This document shows, one piece after another, positions 35,613 through 43,723 of a stretch of 64,000 nucleotides of DNA. The notes beneath the pieces were generated by a model, which was not told the DNA's origin, made no database searches, and saw only the letters and a program-made list of their open reading frames with translations. The DNA lies in the NCBI RefSeq assembly GCF_035440685.1, contig NZ_DAORMW010000008.1; one strand, given 5' to 3'. Numbering within the stretch: position 1 is the stretch's first letter; every line of letters begins with the position of its first letter. Origin of the DNA: Accumulibacter appositus. Its GTDB lineage: Bacteria > Pseudomonadota > Gammaproteobacteria > Burkholderiales > Rhodocyclaceae. Both the position numbers and the translations under genes were made by a program.

Positions 35613-35885
35613 ATGCGATCCCTCGCACATCAAGGTATGCCGTTTGGCGCCTTTGTCGCGATTGACTGTTCCGAAAAAAGAGCTGCCTGGAAGGACTGGC
35701 GTTTGATGTGGGCCATGGTTGCCGAGTCATTGACAGATCCTGTGGCGTGCGTGGCTGCGGGCAGCTGGTTTTCTTCCGAGAAGTGGGCGCGCCTTGTTCT
35801 TGGAGATCTACCCGTTTTTGATGATTGCAAACTGATTTTGCTGAGCTCTGGCGTTCGGCAATATAAAAGTGAAGGGGCTGCATGA
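35613..35885 (+). CDS. Hypothetical 90-residue protein
   Basis: An open frame of 90 residues (MRSLAHQGMPFGAFVAIDCS...) whose stop overlaps the start of the next glycosyltransferase (ATGA), which suggests coupling. I recognise no domain. It has no signal sequence, one weakly hydrophobic stretch (LMWAMVAESLTDPVACVAAG), and codon usage less GC-biased than its neighbours. It lies in the debris left by the decayed glycosyltransferase, so it may be random. If not a gene, the region 35526-35881 holds nothing recognised. Confidence 0.3.
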   Translation: MRSLAHQGMPFGAFVAIDCSEKRAAWKDWRLMWAMVAESLTDPVACVAAGSWFSSEKWARLVLGDLPVFDDCKLILLSSGVRQYKSEGAA

Positions 35886-37075
35886 GCAAGCTTTTGTATC
35901 TTGTCCACCGCCTGCCTTACCCGCCAAACAAGGGCGACAAGGTTCGTTCCTATCATTTGCTCAAGCATCTGGCAGGCAGACATCGCGTTTTTCTTGGAAC
36001 ATTCATTGACGATCGGCAGGACGAGATCCATGTCGATACTGTCCGCGAGTATTGTGCCGACATGTACGTTGCCAGGATCAATCCGCGCCTAGCCAAGGTG
36101 ATCAGTCTAAGCGGCCTGGTTAACAACAGCGCCTTGACTCTAAGCTACTACCGCAATGCAGGATTGCAGAGCTGGGTCGATCGCACCGTCCGAGAACAGC
36201 AGGTCGACGCGGTGGTCATTTTTTCTTCGGTAATGGCGCAGTTTGTCCAGGGTTTCCCCAATGTGCGCAAGCTTGTTGACTTTGTTGATGTCGATTCCTT
36301 GAAGTGGTCGCAGTATGCGCCGCAACATCGCTGGCCGATGTCCTGGCTTTACCGGCGGGAGGGTAAGCGATTGCTGGCGTTTGAACGTTCTGTGGCGGTC
36401 CAGGCTGCGCGATCGTTCTTCGTTACCCAGGCCGAGAGCGAGTTGTTTTGCGGCCTGGCGCCAGAATGTTCTGGCACCGTCGAGGCGATGTGCAATGGCG
36501 TCGATGCAGACTACTTTTCTCCGCAGCATGAATTGCCGGTGCCGTTTGACGCGCAGGAATTGCCCCTGGTGTTTACCGGCGCCATGGACTACTGGCCAAA
36601 TATCGACGCGGTGACGTGGTTCGCGAAGGAAATACTACCTGTCTTGTTGCAGCGTTGGCCCGCTGTGCGCTTTCACATCGTCGGACGCAATCCCACCGCC
36701 GAGGTCCAGGCGCTGGCCAGCAAGCAAGTGTTGGTGACCGGCACAGTCCCCGACGTTCGCCCGTACCTGCGCCATGCGGCGGTCGTCGTCGCTCCCCTGC
36801 GTCTGGCACGTGGCGTTCAGAACAAGATCCTCGAAGCGATGGCCATGGCGGTGCCGGTAGTTGCGTCACTGGAGTGCTCAACTGCCATTGATGCCGTTCC
36901 AGAGCGAGATTTCCTGACGGCAGGGACTAGTTCACAGTTCGTTGCCCAGCTTGAGGCGATACTTCGGGAGCCGGATCGCGCTCGATCAATCGGAACGGCT
37001 GCACGTCAACGGGTATTGGCACGCTACAGTTGGGATGCCCATCTCTCAATCATCGATCCTTATCTTGGCCTATGA
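35882..37075 (+). CDS. XrtA-associated family-4 glycosyltransferase (TIGR03087-like)
   Basis: A 397-residue GT-B enzyme. The start MSKLLYLVHRLPYPPNKGDK followed by VRSYHLLKHLA is the signature of the TIGR03087 group. In the C-terminal domain, LVFTGAMDYWPNIDAVTWF, RFHIVGRNPTAEV, VTGTVPDVRPYLRHAAVVVA and APLRLARGVQNKILEAMAMA are clear family blocks. It adds a sugar to the repeat unit. A decayed second copy is at 40319-40701. Base composition is slightly lower in GC than amidotransferase 1. Confidence 0.92.
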   Translation: MSKLLYLVHRLPYPPNKGDKVRSYHLLKHLAGRHRVFLGTFIDDRQDEIHVDTVREYCADMYVARINPRLAKVISLSGLVNNSALTLSYYRNAGLQSWVDRTVREQQVDAVVIFSSVMAQFVQGFPNVRKLVDFVDVDSLKWSQYAPQHRWPMSWLYRREGKRLLAFERSVAVQAARSFFVTQAESELFCGLAPECSGTVEAMCNGVDADYFSPQHELPVPFDAQELPLVFTGAMDYWPNIDAVTWFAKEILPVLLQRWPAVRFHIVGRNPTAEVQALASKQVLVTGTVPDVRPYLRHAAVVVAPLRLARGVQNKILEAMAMAVPVVASLECSTAIDAVPERDFLTAGTSSQFVAQLEAILREPDRARSIGTAARQRVLARYSWDAHLSIIDPYLGL

Positions 37076-37157
37076 AATACTCCATCACAACGCTAGGAAG
37101 ACAACGACGCGCCCCGCGCTTTTCAGGATGTTCGGGCTTTGTCACGGGCAGTAGGCG

Positions 37158-38378
37158 ATGAGCTTGCGTGTTCTCCATATTCTCGATCACTCGATCCCTC
37201 TGCACAGCGGCTATACCTTTCGTACGCTGTCGATCCTCCGGGAACAGCGCAAGCTCGGCTGGGAGACCTTTCATCTAACGACGCCCAAACAGGGCGCCGG
37301 GACGGCCGTGCAGGAAGAAACGGGCGGCTGGACGTTTCATCGCACGCCGAATGCTGAAGGCCAAGGACCGTTGGCCCAGCTTCGCTTGACCGCCAAACGC
37401 CTGGAGCAGGTCGTGGCCGCGACGCAGCCCGACCTTCTGCACGCCCACTCACCGGTCCTCAATGCTCTGCCGAGTTTGTGGGTCGGGCGTCGGCGACGCT
37501 TGCCGGTGGTCTATGAGGTGCGGGCATTCTGGGAAGACGCTGCGGTCGATCATGGTACGACGACCGAGGGCAGTCTGCGCTATCGCGCCTCGCGCGCCCT
37601 GGAGAGCTTGGCTCTGCGCCGGGCCGATCAGGTGACGACGATCTGCGAAGGGCTGCGCCGCGATATTGCCGACCGGGGCATCGCGTCGGAGCGCATCACG
37701 GTGATCCCCAATGCGGTGGACGTCAGCCTGTTCCAGTTCGGCGTCGAAGCTGATCTCGCGCTACGCCGTTCGCTGGGACTGGAGGGTGCGACGGTGCTCG
37801 GTTTTGCGGGTTCCTTCTACGGCTATGAAGGACTCGACCTGCTGATCGAGGCGGCGCGCCAGATGCTTCCCCGGCATCCGCAGCTGCGCCTGCTTCTCGT
37901 CGGTGGCGGCCCGCAAGAGGCCAGTCTTAAGGCTCAGGCCGTCGCCGCCGGGCTGCAGGATCGCGTCATTTTCACCGGCCGCGTCGCGCACGCCGAGGTG
38001 CAGCGCTACTACGAGCTGATAGATGTCCTTGCCTATCCGCGTCTGCCGATCCGGCTGACTGAACTGGTCACCCCGCTGAAACCCCTTGAGGCGATGGCGC
38101 AGGGAAGGATGTTCGTTGCTTCGGACGTCGGCGGTCACCGTGAGCTGGTCCGCCACGGCGAGACCGGCTTCCTGTTTCCTGCCGGCGATCCCGTGGCACT
38201 GGCGGCGGCTCTCGATGATGTCCTCGGCCAACGCGCGCGGTGGCCACAGATTGCTGCGCAGGCGCGTCGCTTTGTCGAGGTCGAACGGACCTGGGCGAGC
38301 AGCGTTGCCCGCTATCGGGAGGTTTACCGTCGGGCCTTGTCCGGTGCTGGACGCGGTCAGTCTGCTCCCTCCATCTGA
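37158..38378 (+). CDS. XrtA-associated family-4 glycosyltransferase (TIGR04063-like)
   Basis: A 406-residue GT-B enzyme. It starts MSLRVLHILDHSIPLHSGYT, characteristic of TIGR04063. The C-terminal domain has LGFAGSFYGYEGLDLLIEAA, LLLVGGGPQEASLKAQA and YPRLPIRLTELVTPLKPLEAMAQ-like donor-binding block (about 290-312), then ASDVGGHRELVRHGETG. It is the intact counterpart of the remnant at 35403. The next gene starts 15 bases after its stop. Confidence 0.92.
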   Translation: MSLRVLHILDHSIPLHSGYTFRTLSILREQRKLGWETFHLTTPKQGAGTAVQEETGGWTFHRTPNAEGQGPLAQLRLTAKRLEQVVAATQPDLLHAHSPVLNALPSLWVGRRRRLPVVYEVRAFWEDAAVDHGTTTEGSLRYRASRALESLALRRADQVTTICEGLRRDIADRGIASERITVIPNAVDVSLFQFGVEADLALRRSLGLEGATVLGFAGSFYGYEGLDLLIEAARQMLPRHPQLRLLLVGGGPQEASLKAQAVAAGLQDRVIFTGRVAHAEVQRYYELIDVLAYPRLPIRLTELVTPLKPLEAMAQGRMFVASDVGGHRELVRHGETGFLFPAGDPVALAAALDDVLGQRARWPQIAAQARRFVEVERTWASSVARYREVYRRALSGAGRGQSAPSI

Positions 38379-38393
38379 CGCCGAGTCGCCATT

Positions 38394-40322
38394 GTGTGTG
38401 GTATTCACGGTATCTATCGCTTTGACGGCCTGAGTGTTGAGCCGCGCATGCTATCCAGCATGGGCGATCGCATCCGACATCGTGGTCCGGACGACGAAGG
38501 CAGCCATGTTGATGGCCCCTGCGGGATTGGCATGCGCCGGCTTTCGATCATCGACCTGGCGGGCGGGCACCAGCCGCTGTCGAATGTGGATGGCAGCCTG
38601 TGGCTGGTCTGCGACGGCGAAATCTACAACTTTCGCGAGTTGCGCAGCGAGTTGCAGGGCAAGGGCTATCACTTCAAGAGCGGATCCGATGCCGAGGTGT
38701 TGCTGCATCTCTACGATGCCGAGGGCGACGACTTCGTTCTGCGGCTCAACGGGATGTTCGATTTTGCCCTCTGGGACGTGCGTCGGCGACGCCTGCTGAT
38801 CGGTCGTGACCGCCTCGGTGTGAAGCCGCTGTACGTTCTTCAGGACTGGCAGCGGCTGGCCTTCGCCAGTGAAGCCAAGGCTCTGCTGGCCTTGCCCGGG
38901 GTGAGCGCCGAACTCGACCACGGCGTTGTCGCCGACTATCTGCATCTTGGCTACGTCGCTGCTCCCGGCTGTATCTTCAAGGACATCCGTAAGTTGCCTC
39001 CGGCCACCCTGTTGGCGGTCGAGGATGGTGAGGTGCGCGAGTGGCGCTACTGGCGCTTGAGCGAGCAGATCATCAGTGGCGTCTCCGAAAGCCAGTGGAT
39101 CGAGCGCGTCAAGGTTCAGCTCGACGAATCGGTGCGCATGCAGATGGTCAGCGATGTCCCGATCGGAGCCTTCCTCTCGGGCGGCGTCGAGTCGAGCGCC
39201 GTGCTTGGCTTGATGGCCCGCCACTCGGAGCAGCCGATCCGCACCTACGCCATCGGGTTTTCCGGCGCTGAAGCCGAGGCCTTGTACAATGAGCTGCCCT
39301 ATGCGCGCCAGATGGCAAAGCTGTTCGCCAGCGAGCATCGCGAGATCGTCGTCCAGCCCGATGTCGTTGCTCTTTTGCCGAAGCTGCTCTGGCACATGGA
39401 TGAGCCCCTCTCGAACACCGCTTTCATAACCACCTATCTGGTTTCCGAATTTGCTCGCGGGGATGTCAAGGTGATTCTTTCCGGCGTCGGCGGCGATGAA
39501 CTGTTTGGTGGTTACCGGCGTTATCTCGGCGGCCACTACGTGCGGCGCTATCGACGCTGGCCGGGCTGGTTGCGGCGTGCGGCGAGTCTCGTGGCGCGGC
39601 GTTTCCCAGCCAGCCGGAATTCCGGTGTGCTCAATGATCTGCGCCTGGCAAAAGGTTTTATGGCCAGTGCCGAAATGAGTTTCGACGAACGTTATCGCAG
39701 CTACCTGCAGGTGCTCAGTCGCCGCCACGTTTCCGCCTTGTTGCTGGACGAGTCGGCGGCGAGCGCCTCCGATCCCTTGGCGCGGGCTTTTGCGGCGGCC
39801 GGCAACGAGGACGAGCTGAACAGGATGTTGGCCGTCGATGCCGAAACACAGCTGCCCGACGATCTGCTGTTGCTCACTGACAAGATGAGCATGGCCATGT
39901 CGCTCGAATGCCGCGTGCCATTTCTCGATCATCAGCTGGTCGAACTGGCAGCGGCGATGCCGGCTTCGATCAAGGTTCGCGACGGCCGTCTCAAGCACCT
40001 GCTCAAGGCGTCGCTGGCAGATCTGCTGCCCGACGATATCCTCAGCCGCAAGAAGCGTGGCTTTGGCACGCCGATGGGCGCTTGGCTGAAGCGTGAGTTG
40101 GCGCCCTTGCTGAAACGGCTGCTCGCGGCCGAGGTGGTCGAAGCGCGCGGGCTGTTCAGTCATACGGTGGTCAAGCGCCTGATGGCCGATCACGCAGCCA
40201 ATCGCATCGATGGCACCGATATCCTGTTGGCGATGATGAATCTAGAAATCTGGAGCCGGATCTTTCTCGATCGTCGTGATCCCGCCGATGTGGCTGAAGA
40301 ACTCAAGAGCTACGTTGGATGA
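38394..40322 (+). CDS. Second asparagine-synthase-like amidotransferase, with altered PP-loop
   Basis: A 642-residue two-domain enzyme. Cys2 (MCGIHGIYRF), RHRGPDDEG and CDGEIYNF show a complete class-II glutaminase. In the synthase domain the PP-loop reads SGGVESSAV (262-270), with Glu266 where the usual motif SGGxDS has Asp, and the later loop reads LSGVGGDELFGGYRRY, with Val where amidotransferase 1 has Asp. The TTG start is required to place Cys at position 2. It probably amidates a sugar acid. It overlaps the decayed glycosyltransferase (ATGA at 40319). The altered PP-loop may be a family feature or reduce activity. Confidence 0.92.
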   Translation: MCGIHGIYRFDGLSVEPRMLSSMGDRIRHRGPDDEGSHVDGPCGIGMRRLSIIDLAGGHQPLSNVDGSLWLVCDGEIYNFRELRSELQGKGYHFKSGSDAEVLLHLYDAEGDDFVLRLNGMFDFALWDVRRRRLLIGRDRLGVKPLYVLQDWQRLAFASEAKALLALPGVSAELDHGVVADYLHLGYVAAPGCIFKDIRKLPPATLLAVEDGEVREWRYWRLSEQIISGVSESQWIERVKVQLDESVRMQMVSDVPIGAFLSGGVESSAVLGLMARHSEQPIRTYAIGFSGAEAEALYNELPYARQMAKLFASEHREIVVQPDVVALLPKLLWHMDEPLSNTAFITTYLVSEFARGDVKVILSGVGGDELFGGYRRYLGGHYVRRYRRWPGWLRRAASLVARRFPASRNSGVLNDLRLAKGFMASAEMSFDERYRSYLQVLSRRHVSALLLDESAASASDPLARAFAAAGNEDELNRMLAVDAETQLPDDLLLLTDKMSMAMSLECRVPFLDHQLVELAAAMPASIKVRDGRLKHLLKASLADLLPDDILSRKKRGFGTPMGAWLKRELAPLLKRLLAAEVVEARGLFSHTVVKRLMADHAANRIDGTDILLAMMNLEIWSRIFLDRRDPADVAEELKSYVG

Positions 40323-40701
40323 CGATTCTCGACATGCATGAGCGCGTCCGGTTTCCGCCCCAGCGTGGCGGCAAGATTCGATCCTTCAGCAGGCTTCGTC
40401 ACCCGTCCGCGAGTGGCCGGGAACACGGTCTCCGGGGGGGGCGGCGGATGTGCATGCTTTTTTGCGCCAGTCGGCATTGATGGTGCCGCTGAACTTCGTC
40501 CGCGGCACCCCGGACAGGACTATCGAACACACGCTGATGGGCGTGCCGGTGCTCACTAGCCGGCTCGCTGTCGGCGGCGTCGATGGCGAGTCCGTGACGC
40601 ACTTCCTTGTCGCAGATTCTCCTCGGGAATACTCTGGCGTAATCCTGCGGATCAGCAATGATCCGGCGGAACGGCCCGCCTGGCGCTGGTCGGGTGGATG
40701 A
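40319..40701 (+). pseudogene. Internally deleted glycosyltransferase remnant (TIGR03087-like)
   Basis: The ATG overlapping the amidotransferase stop begins MTILDMHERVRFPPQRGGKI, followed by RSFSRLRH, a clear match to the intact start at 35882 (VHRLPYPPNKGDKVRSYHLLKH). About 130 bases later, in another frame (40450-40701), LNFVRGTPDRTIEHTLMGVP matches the C-terminal block LRLARGVQNKILEAMAMAVP. The roughly 900 bases between are missing, so the gene is a deletion derivative that cannot encode an enzyme. Confidence 0.78.
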
Positions 40702-40802
40702 GCGTGCGCAGTGATCATGCTCGGGCGCACTTGATGGAAAGATTCGATCGGGTCATTGGTCGCAACGTCCGGGAACGTCTGAGACGGCAAGAAAAGGTTC
40801 GC

Positions 40803-40872
40803 ATGAAGATCGGAAATATCGGTTTGGGCTATGTAGGGGCTGTGTCGTTGGCTCGTCTGACGCATGACGGCC
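40803..40872 (+). pseudogene. Start of a nucleotide-sugar dehydrogenase, remnant
   Basis: MKIGNIGLGYVGAVSLARLT resembles the N-terminal dinucleotide-binding strand-turn-helix of UDP-glucose/GDP-mannose dehydrogenases (MKIxxxGLGYVGAVSAACLA). The similarity ends after about 23 residues, where the frame continues into a different gene remnant. Confidence 0.6.
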
Positions 40873-40880
40873 CTGCGTCG

Positions 40881-41114
40881 ATCTACGCGCTGCGCGATTT
40901 TCCCGGAGTGGAGCGCTTCAGAGTCGAGCCGCTATCGACCGACCCGACCACCGCTAGTCTCGCGACTGCCCCAGGCTTCGCTCGCCATAGCGAAGAAGAA
41001 ATCGTCCGCAATTTCAAGGCACGGCTGGGGCAGGCGGTTGATATTGGTAGTGTCCAAGTAGTCGACCGGCGCAACGAGTCTTCGGGCAGGCTCCGCTACC
41101 CTATCAGTCACGTC
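40881..41114 (+). pseudogene. C-terminal remnant of a CapK/PaaK-like adenylate-forming ligase
   Basis: In the same open frame as the dehydrogenase start, LRDFPGVERFRVEPLSTD is followed by IVRNFKARLGQAVDIGSVQV and ESSGRLRYPISHV. This is the pattern at the end of phenylacetate-CoA-ligase/CapK-like enzymes (LREFPGVxxxQ..., RRLG...V.ixxVdxip...ASGKfRyvxSxV). The catalytic part is absent. The fused frame (40698-41153) is therefore a chimera of two gene ends. Confidence 0.6.
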
Positions 41115-41145
41115 AAGTCCCATACCGGGGAGCAGAAAGCTACGC

Positions 41146-42471
41146 ATGCGTGATTTGTTGCTACTTGGGATCATTCTTGTTTCCCTGCCGTTTGCCTTGC
41201 GCCACACCTGGATCGCGGTGAGCTTGTGGACTTGGGTCAGCCTCATGAATCCTCATAGGCTGGCGTTTGGATTCGTCCACGATGCCCCTGTCGCGGCGGT
41301 GGTGGCAGGCACGGCCTTGCTGTCTCTGGTGGTCACCCGCGACAAGTTGCGCATGCCGTGGAGTCCTCCCGTGGTTGTGCTGTTCTTTTTTGTCTTGTGG
41401 ATGTGTGTGACTACCGTCTTCGCAATTGATCCGGCAGGTTCTGCGACTCAGCTCAACAGGATCCTGAAGGTGCAGGTAATGACAGCGGTTGCCTTGCTTG
41501 CCTTGCATGAGCGGAAACATATCCAGGTATTTATTTGGGTTAACGTCTTGTCGATCGCTTATTTTGGCGTTAAAGGCGGGATGTTCACTATTCTAAAGGG
41601 GGGCGCCTTAAGAGTCTGGGGGCCGGCTGGCAGTTTCATTGAGGAAAACAACGCACTGGCTGTCGCTACCATCATGATAATTCCACTGATTTATTACTTG
41701 CGGACGGTTTCTTCTCGTGCGTGGATGCGTTTGGGCCTGCTCGGCATGATGCTACTCTGTGCGTTTTCGGCGCTAGGGTCGCAATCCAGAGGAGCTCTTA
41801 TAGCGGTCTCAGCGATGACTTTGGTGCTCTGGTATCGCTCCCAGAAAAAGTTCGCCCTTGGCATAGGGCTCGTCGTTGTCGCTGCTTCCCTGCTTGCTTT
41901 CATGCCTTCATCATGGGAGGAGCGTATGGGGACGATACAGACCTACGAAGAGGACCAATCCGCAATGGGTCGCATACACGCATGGCAGACCGCGATTAAC
42001 GTCGCCAATAACCGGCCATTTGGTGCCGGATTTGAGATGTACGATTGGGGTGTTCACGCAATGTATTCTCCGCCGGCAACGGAAAAGCCTCGGGCCGCGC
42101 ACAGCATCTACTTTTCAGTGCTCGGGGAGCACGGCTACGTTGGTCTGTTCCTGTACTTGCTGATGTGGTGGCTAGTGTTTCGTTTGGCCGGGCGGATGCG
42201 CAAAGAGACCAAGGGTATAGCAAAAGTTTCCTGGGTCTATGAACTTGTCGGGATGTGCCAGGTTTCTCTGGTTGGTTTTTTCGTCGGCGGCGCGTTCTTG
42301 AGTCTGGCATATTTTGACTTGCCGTTCAATATCCTGGTGATTCTTGTGGTCACTCAGCGTTGGTTGAATGAAGGGGGGTGGAAAAATGAAACGGTCGCAG
42401 TGCCGGGATCTCGCGACAGTTCTTGTTTATCCGCCCAAACGAATACGGCGGCCCTTCCGGTAGCCAAATGA
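41146..42471 (+). CDS. XrtA-associated O-antigen-ligase/polymerase-like membrane protein (TIGR03097-like)
   Basis: A 441-residue protein with about eleven membrane helices of the Wzy/WaaL/PglL-like O-antigen ligase superfamily. It begins MRDLLLLGIILVSLPFALRH; the TWIAVSLWTWVSLMNPHRLA stretch is characteristic of the putative O-glycosylation ligase of exosortase A loci. The large periplasmic loop lies between about residues 270 and 325 (SSWEERMGTIQTYEEDQSAM, and later PRAAHSIYFSVLGEHGYVG). It may polymerise the repeat unit or ligate glycan to protein. It overlaps the downstream deacetylase (ATGA). Confidence 0.92.
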   Translation: MRDLLLLGIILVSLPFALRHTWIAVSLWTWVSLMNPHRLAFGFVHDAPVAAVVAGTALLSLVVTRDKLRMPWSPPVVVLFFFVLWMCVTTVFAIDPAGSATQLNRILKVQVMTAVALLALHERKHIQVFIWVNVLSIAYFGVKGGMFTILKGGALRVWGPAGSFIEENNALAVATIMIIPLIYYLRTVSSRAWMRLGLLGMMLLCAFSALGSQSRGALIAVSAMTLVLWYRSQKKFALGIGLVVVAASLLAFMPSSWEERMGTIQTYEEDQSAMGRIHAWQTAINVANNRPFGAGFEMYDWGVHAMYSPPATEKPRAAHSIYFSVLGEHGYVGLFLYLLMWWLVFRLAGRMRKETKGIAKVSWVYELVGMCQVSLVGFFVGGAFLSLAYFDLPFNILVILVVTQRWLNEGGWKNETVAVPGSRDSSCLSAQTNTAALPVAK

Positions 42472-43445
42472 TAGAGAAAACTTTACTGAAAATCGTGGCC
42501 CCCGGAGGGAGGCGTGGCAAGCTATCTATTTTCATTTTTCATCGTGTTCTCCCGCGACAAGATCAGGTTCTCAATTGGGATCTGGATGCGGCCGGTTTTG
42601 AACAAACTGTTAGATGGCTGAAGGAATGGTTCAATGTCTTGCCTCTTGATCAGGCGGTGGCTCGGTTAAAAGACAATTCGTTACCGCCGGCCGCAGCGGC
42701 AATCACCTTCGATGATGGTTATGCGGACAACTTCACCGTGGCGATGCCGATTCTCAGAGCCTACGGTCTAACAGCAAGCTTTTTTATTGCGACGGGATAT
42801 CTGAATGGCGGGCGGATGTGGAACGACACGATCGTCGAGGCAGTTCGCCGTTGCAGCAAAGCAAGGCTGGATCTCTTAAAAGAGGGGCTTGGCGTACATG
42901 AATTGGGTTCTCCAGACGCAATCCGCAAAGCAATATTTAGCCTTCTCAATGATGTCAAGTATCTCGGTCGCTGTGAACGTGAGAAGGCGGCCGACTATGT
43001 GGCAGCAGCGGCTGGGACCAAGTTGCCATCAGACTTGATGCTGACCGCCGAGCAAGTGAGAGAGATGCGTCGTGCAGGCATGTTGATCGGCGCACATACC
43101 GTGTCACACCCAATTCTTGCCCGATTGCCGCCTGAGGAAGCTAGGACAGAGGTGGCCGAGAGTAAGAGATTTCTCGAATCTTTGCTGCAGGAGCGTGTCG
43201 GACTGTTTGCCTACCCGAATGGAAAACCGAATGTTGACTATCGGGCCGTAGATGCCGAAATGCTTCATGGCTTGGGTTTTGACGCTGCGCTGACCACTGC
43301 CTCGGGTGTGGCAGATGCGGCAAGTGATATCATGCAACTGCCCCGATTTACTCCGTGGGAGCGAACAAGGTTCCGTTTTGGTGCAAGGCTTGTCCAGAAC
43401 GTGTTGCAAAATCCACTGCTGCGGTCCGCACAGACTGCCGAGTGA
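42468..43445 (+). CDS. Second polysaccharide deacetylase (CE4)
   Basis: A 325-residue NodB-type protein. FIFHRVLPRQD near residue 24 is followed by AITFDDGYADNFTVAMPIL with the metal-binding Asp pair near residue 83, and IGAHTVSHPILARL near 205 with the His-x3-His zinc ligands. It starts inside the stop of the ligase gene (42468). The N-terminal residues match the cytoplasmic group often seen next to the ligase in XrtA loci. It is expected to deacetylate sugars in the repeat unit. The following 278 bases (43446-43723) hold no recognisable gene. Confidence 0.9.
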   Translation: MIEKTLLKIVAPGGRRGKLSIFIFHRVLPRQDQVLNWDLDAAGFEQTVRWLKEWFNVLPLDQAVARLKDNSLPPAAAAITFDDGYADNFTVAMPILRAYGLTASFFIATGYLNGGRMWNDTIVEAVRRCSKARLDLLKEGLGVHELGSPDAIRKAIFSLLNDVKYLGRCEREKAADYVAAAAGTKLPSDLMLTAEQVREMRRAGMLIGAHTVSHPILARLPPEEARTEVAESKRFLESLLQERVGLFAYPNGKPNVDYRAVDAEMLHGLGFDAALTTASGVADAASDIMQLPRFTPWERTRFRFGARLVQNVLQNPLLRSAQTAE

Positions 43446-43723
43446 AGCGGAAAACAAACATGGTTTTGAGCTATGCGCGGGGTCGGTGTGCTGCGAACGG
43501 GACGAGCAAAACTATCTACTATTTTCAAGTGCTGCTGCGTACAGAGCTTCACAGCCCGAGAGCGGATTTCTCCTCCACGTCAGAATGAGGCACTTATTCC
43601 ATTGAACCGAGCAGCAGACGATAAGGAGCGCTCCTGCGAAACCTACGCTGCCTACCCGGTCTGGTCCCCTGACGCGCCAGGGCTCGCACTTTTGAACAAT
43701 CGCTGCGACACGCTACAGAAAAA

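Noticed and set aside
38451..40193. 580-residue minus-strand frame under the second amidotransferase
   Set aside because: It mirrors a clear asparagine-synthase-like gene; no ribosome site or family pattern.
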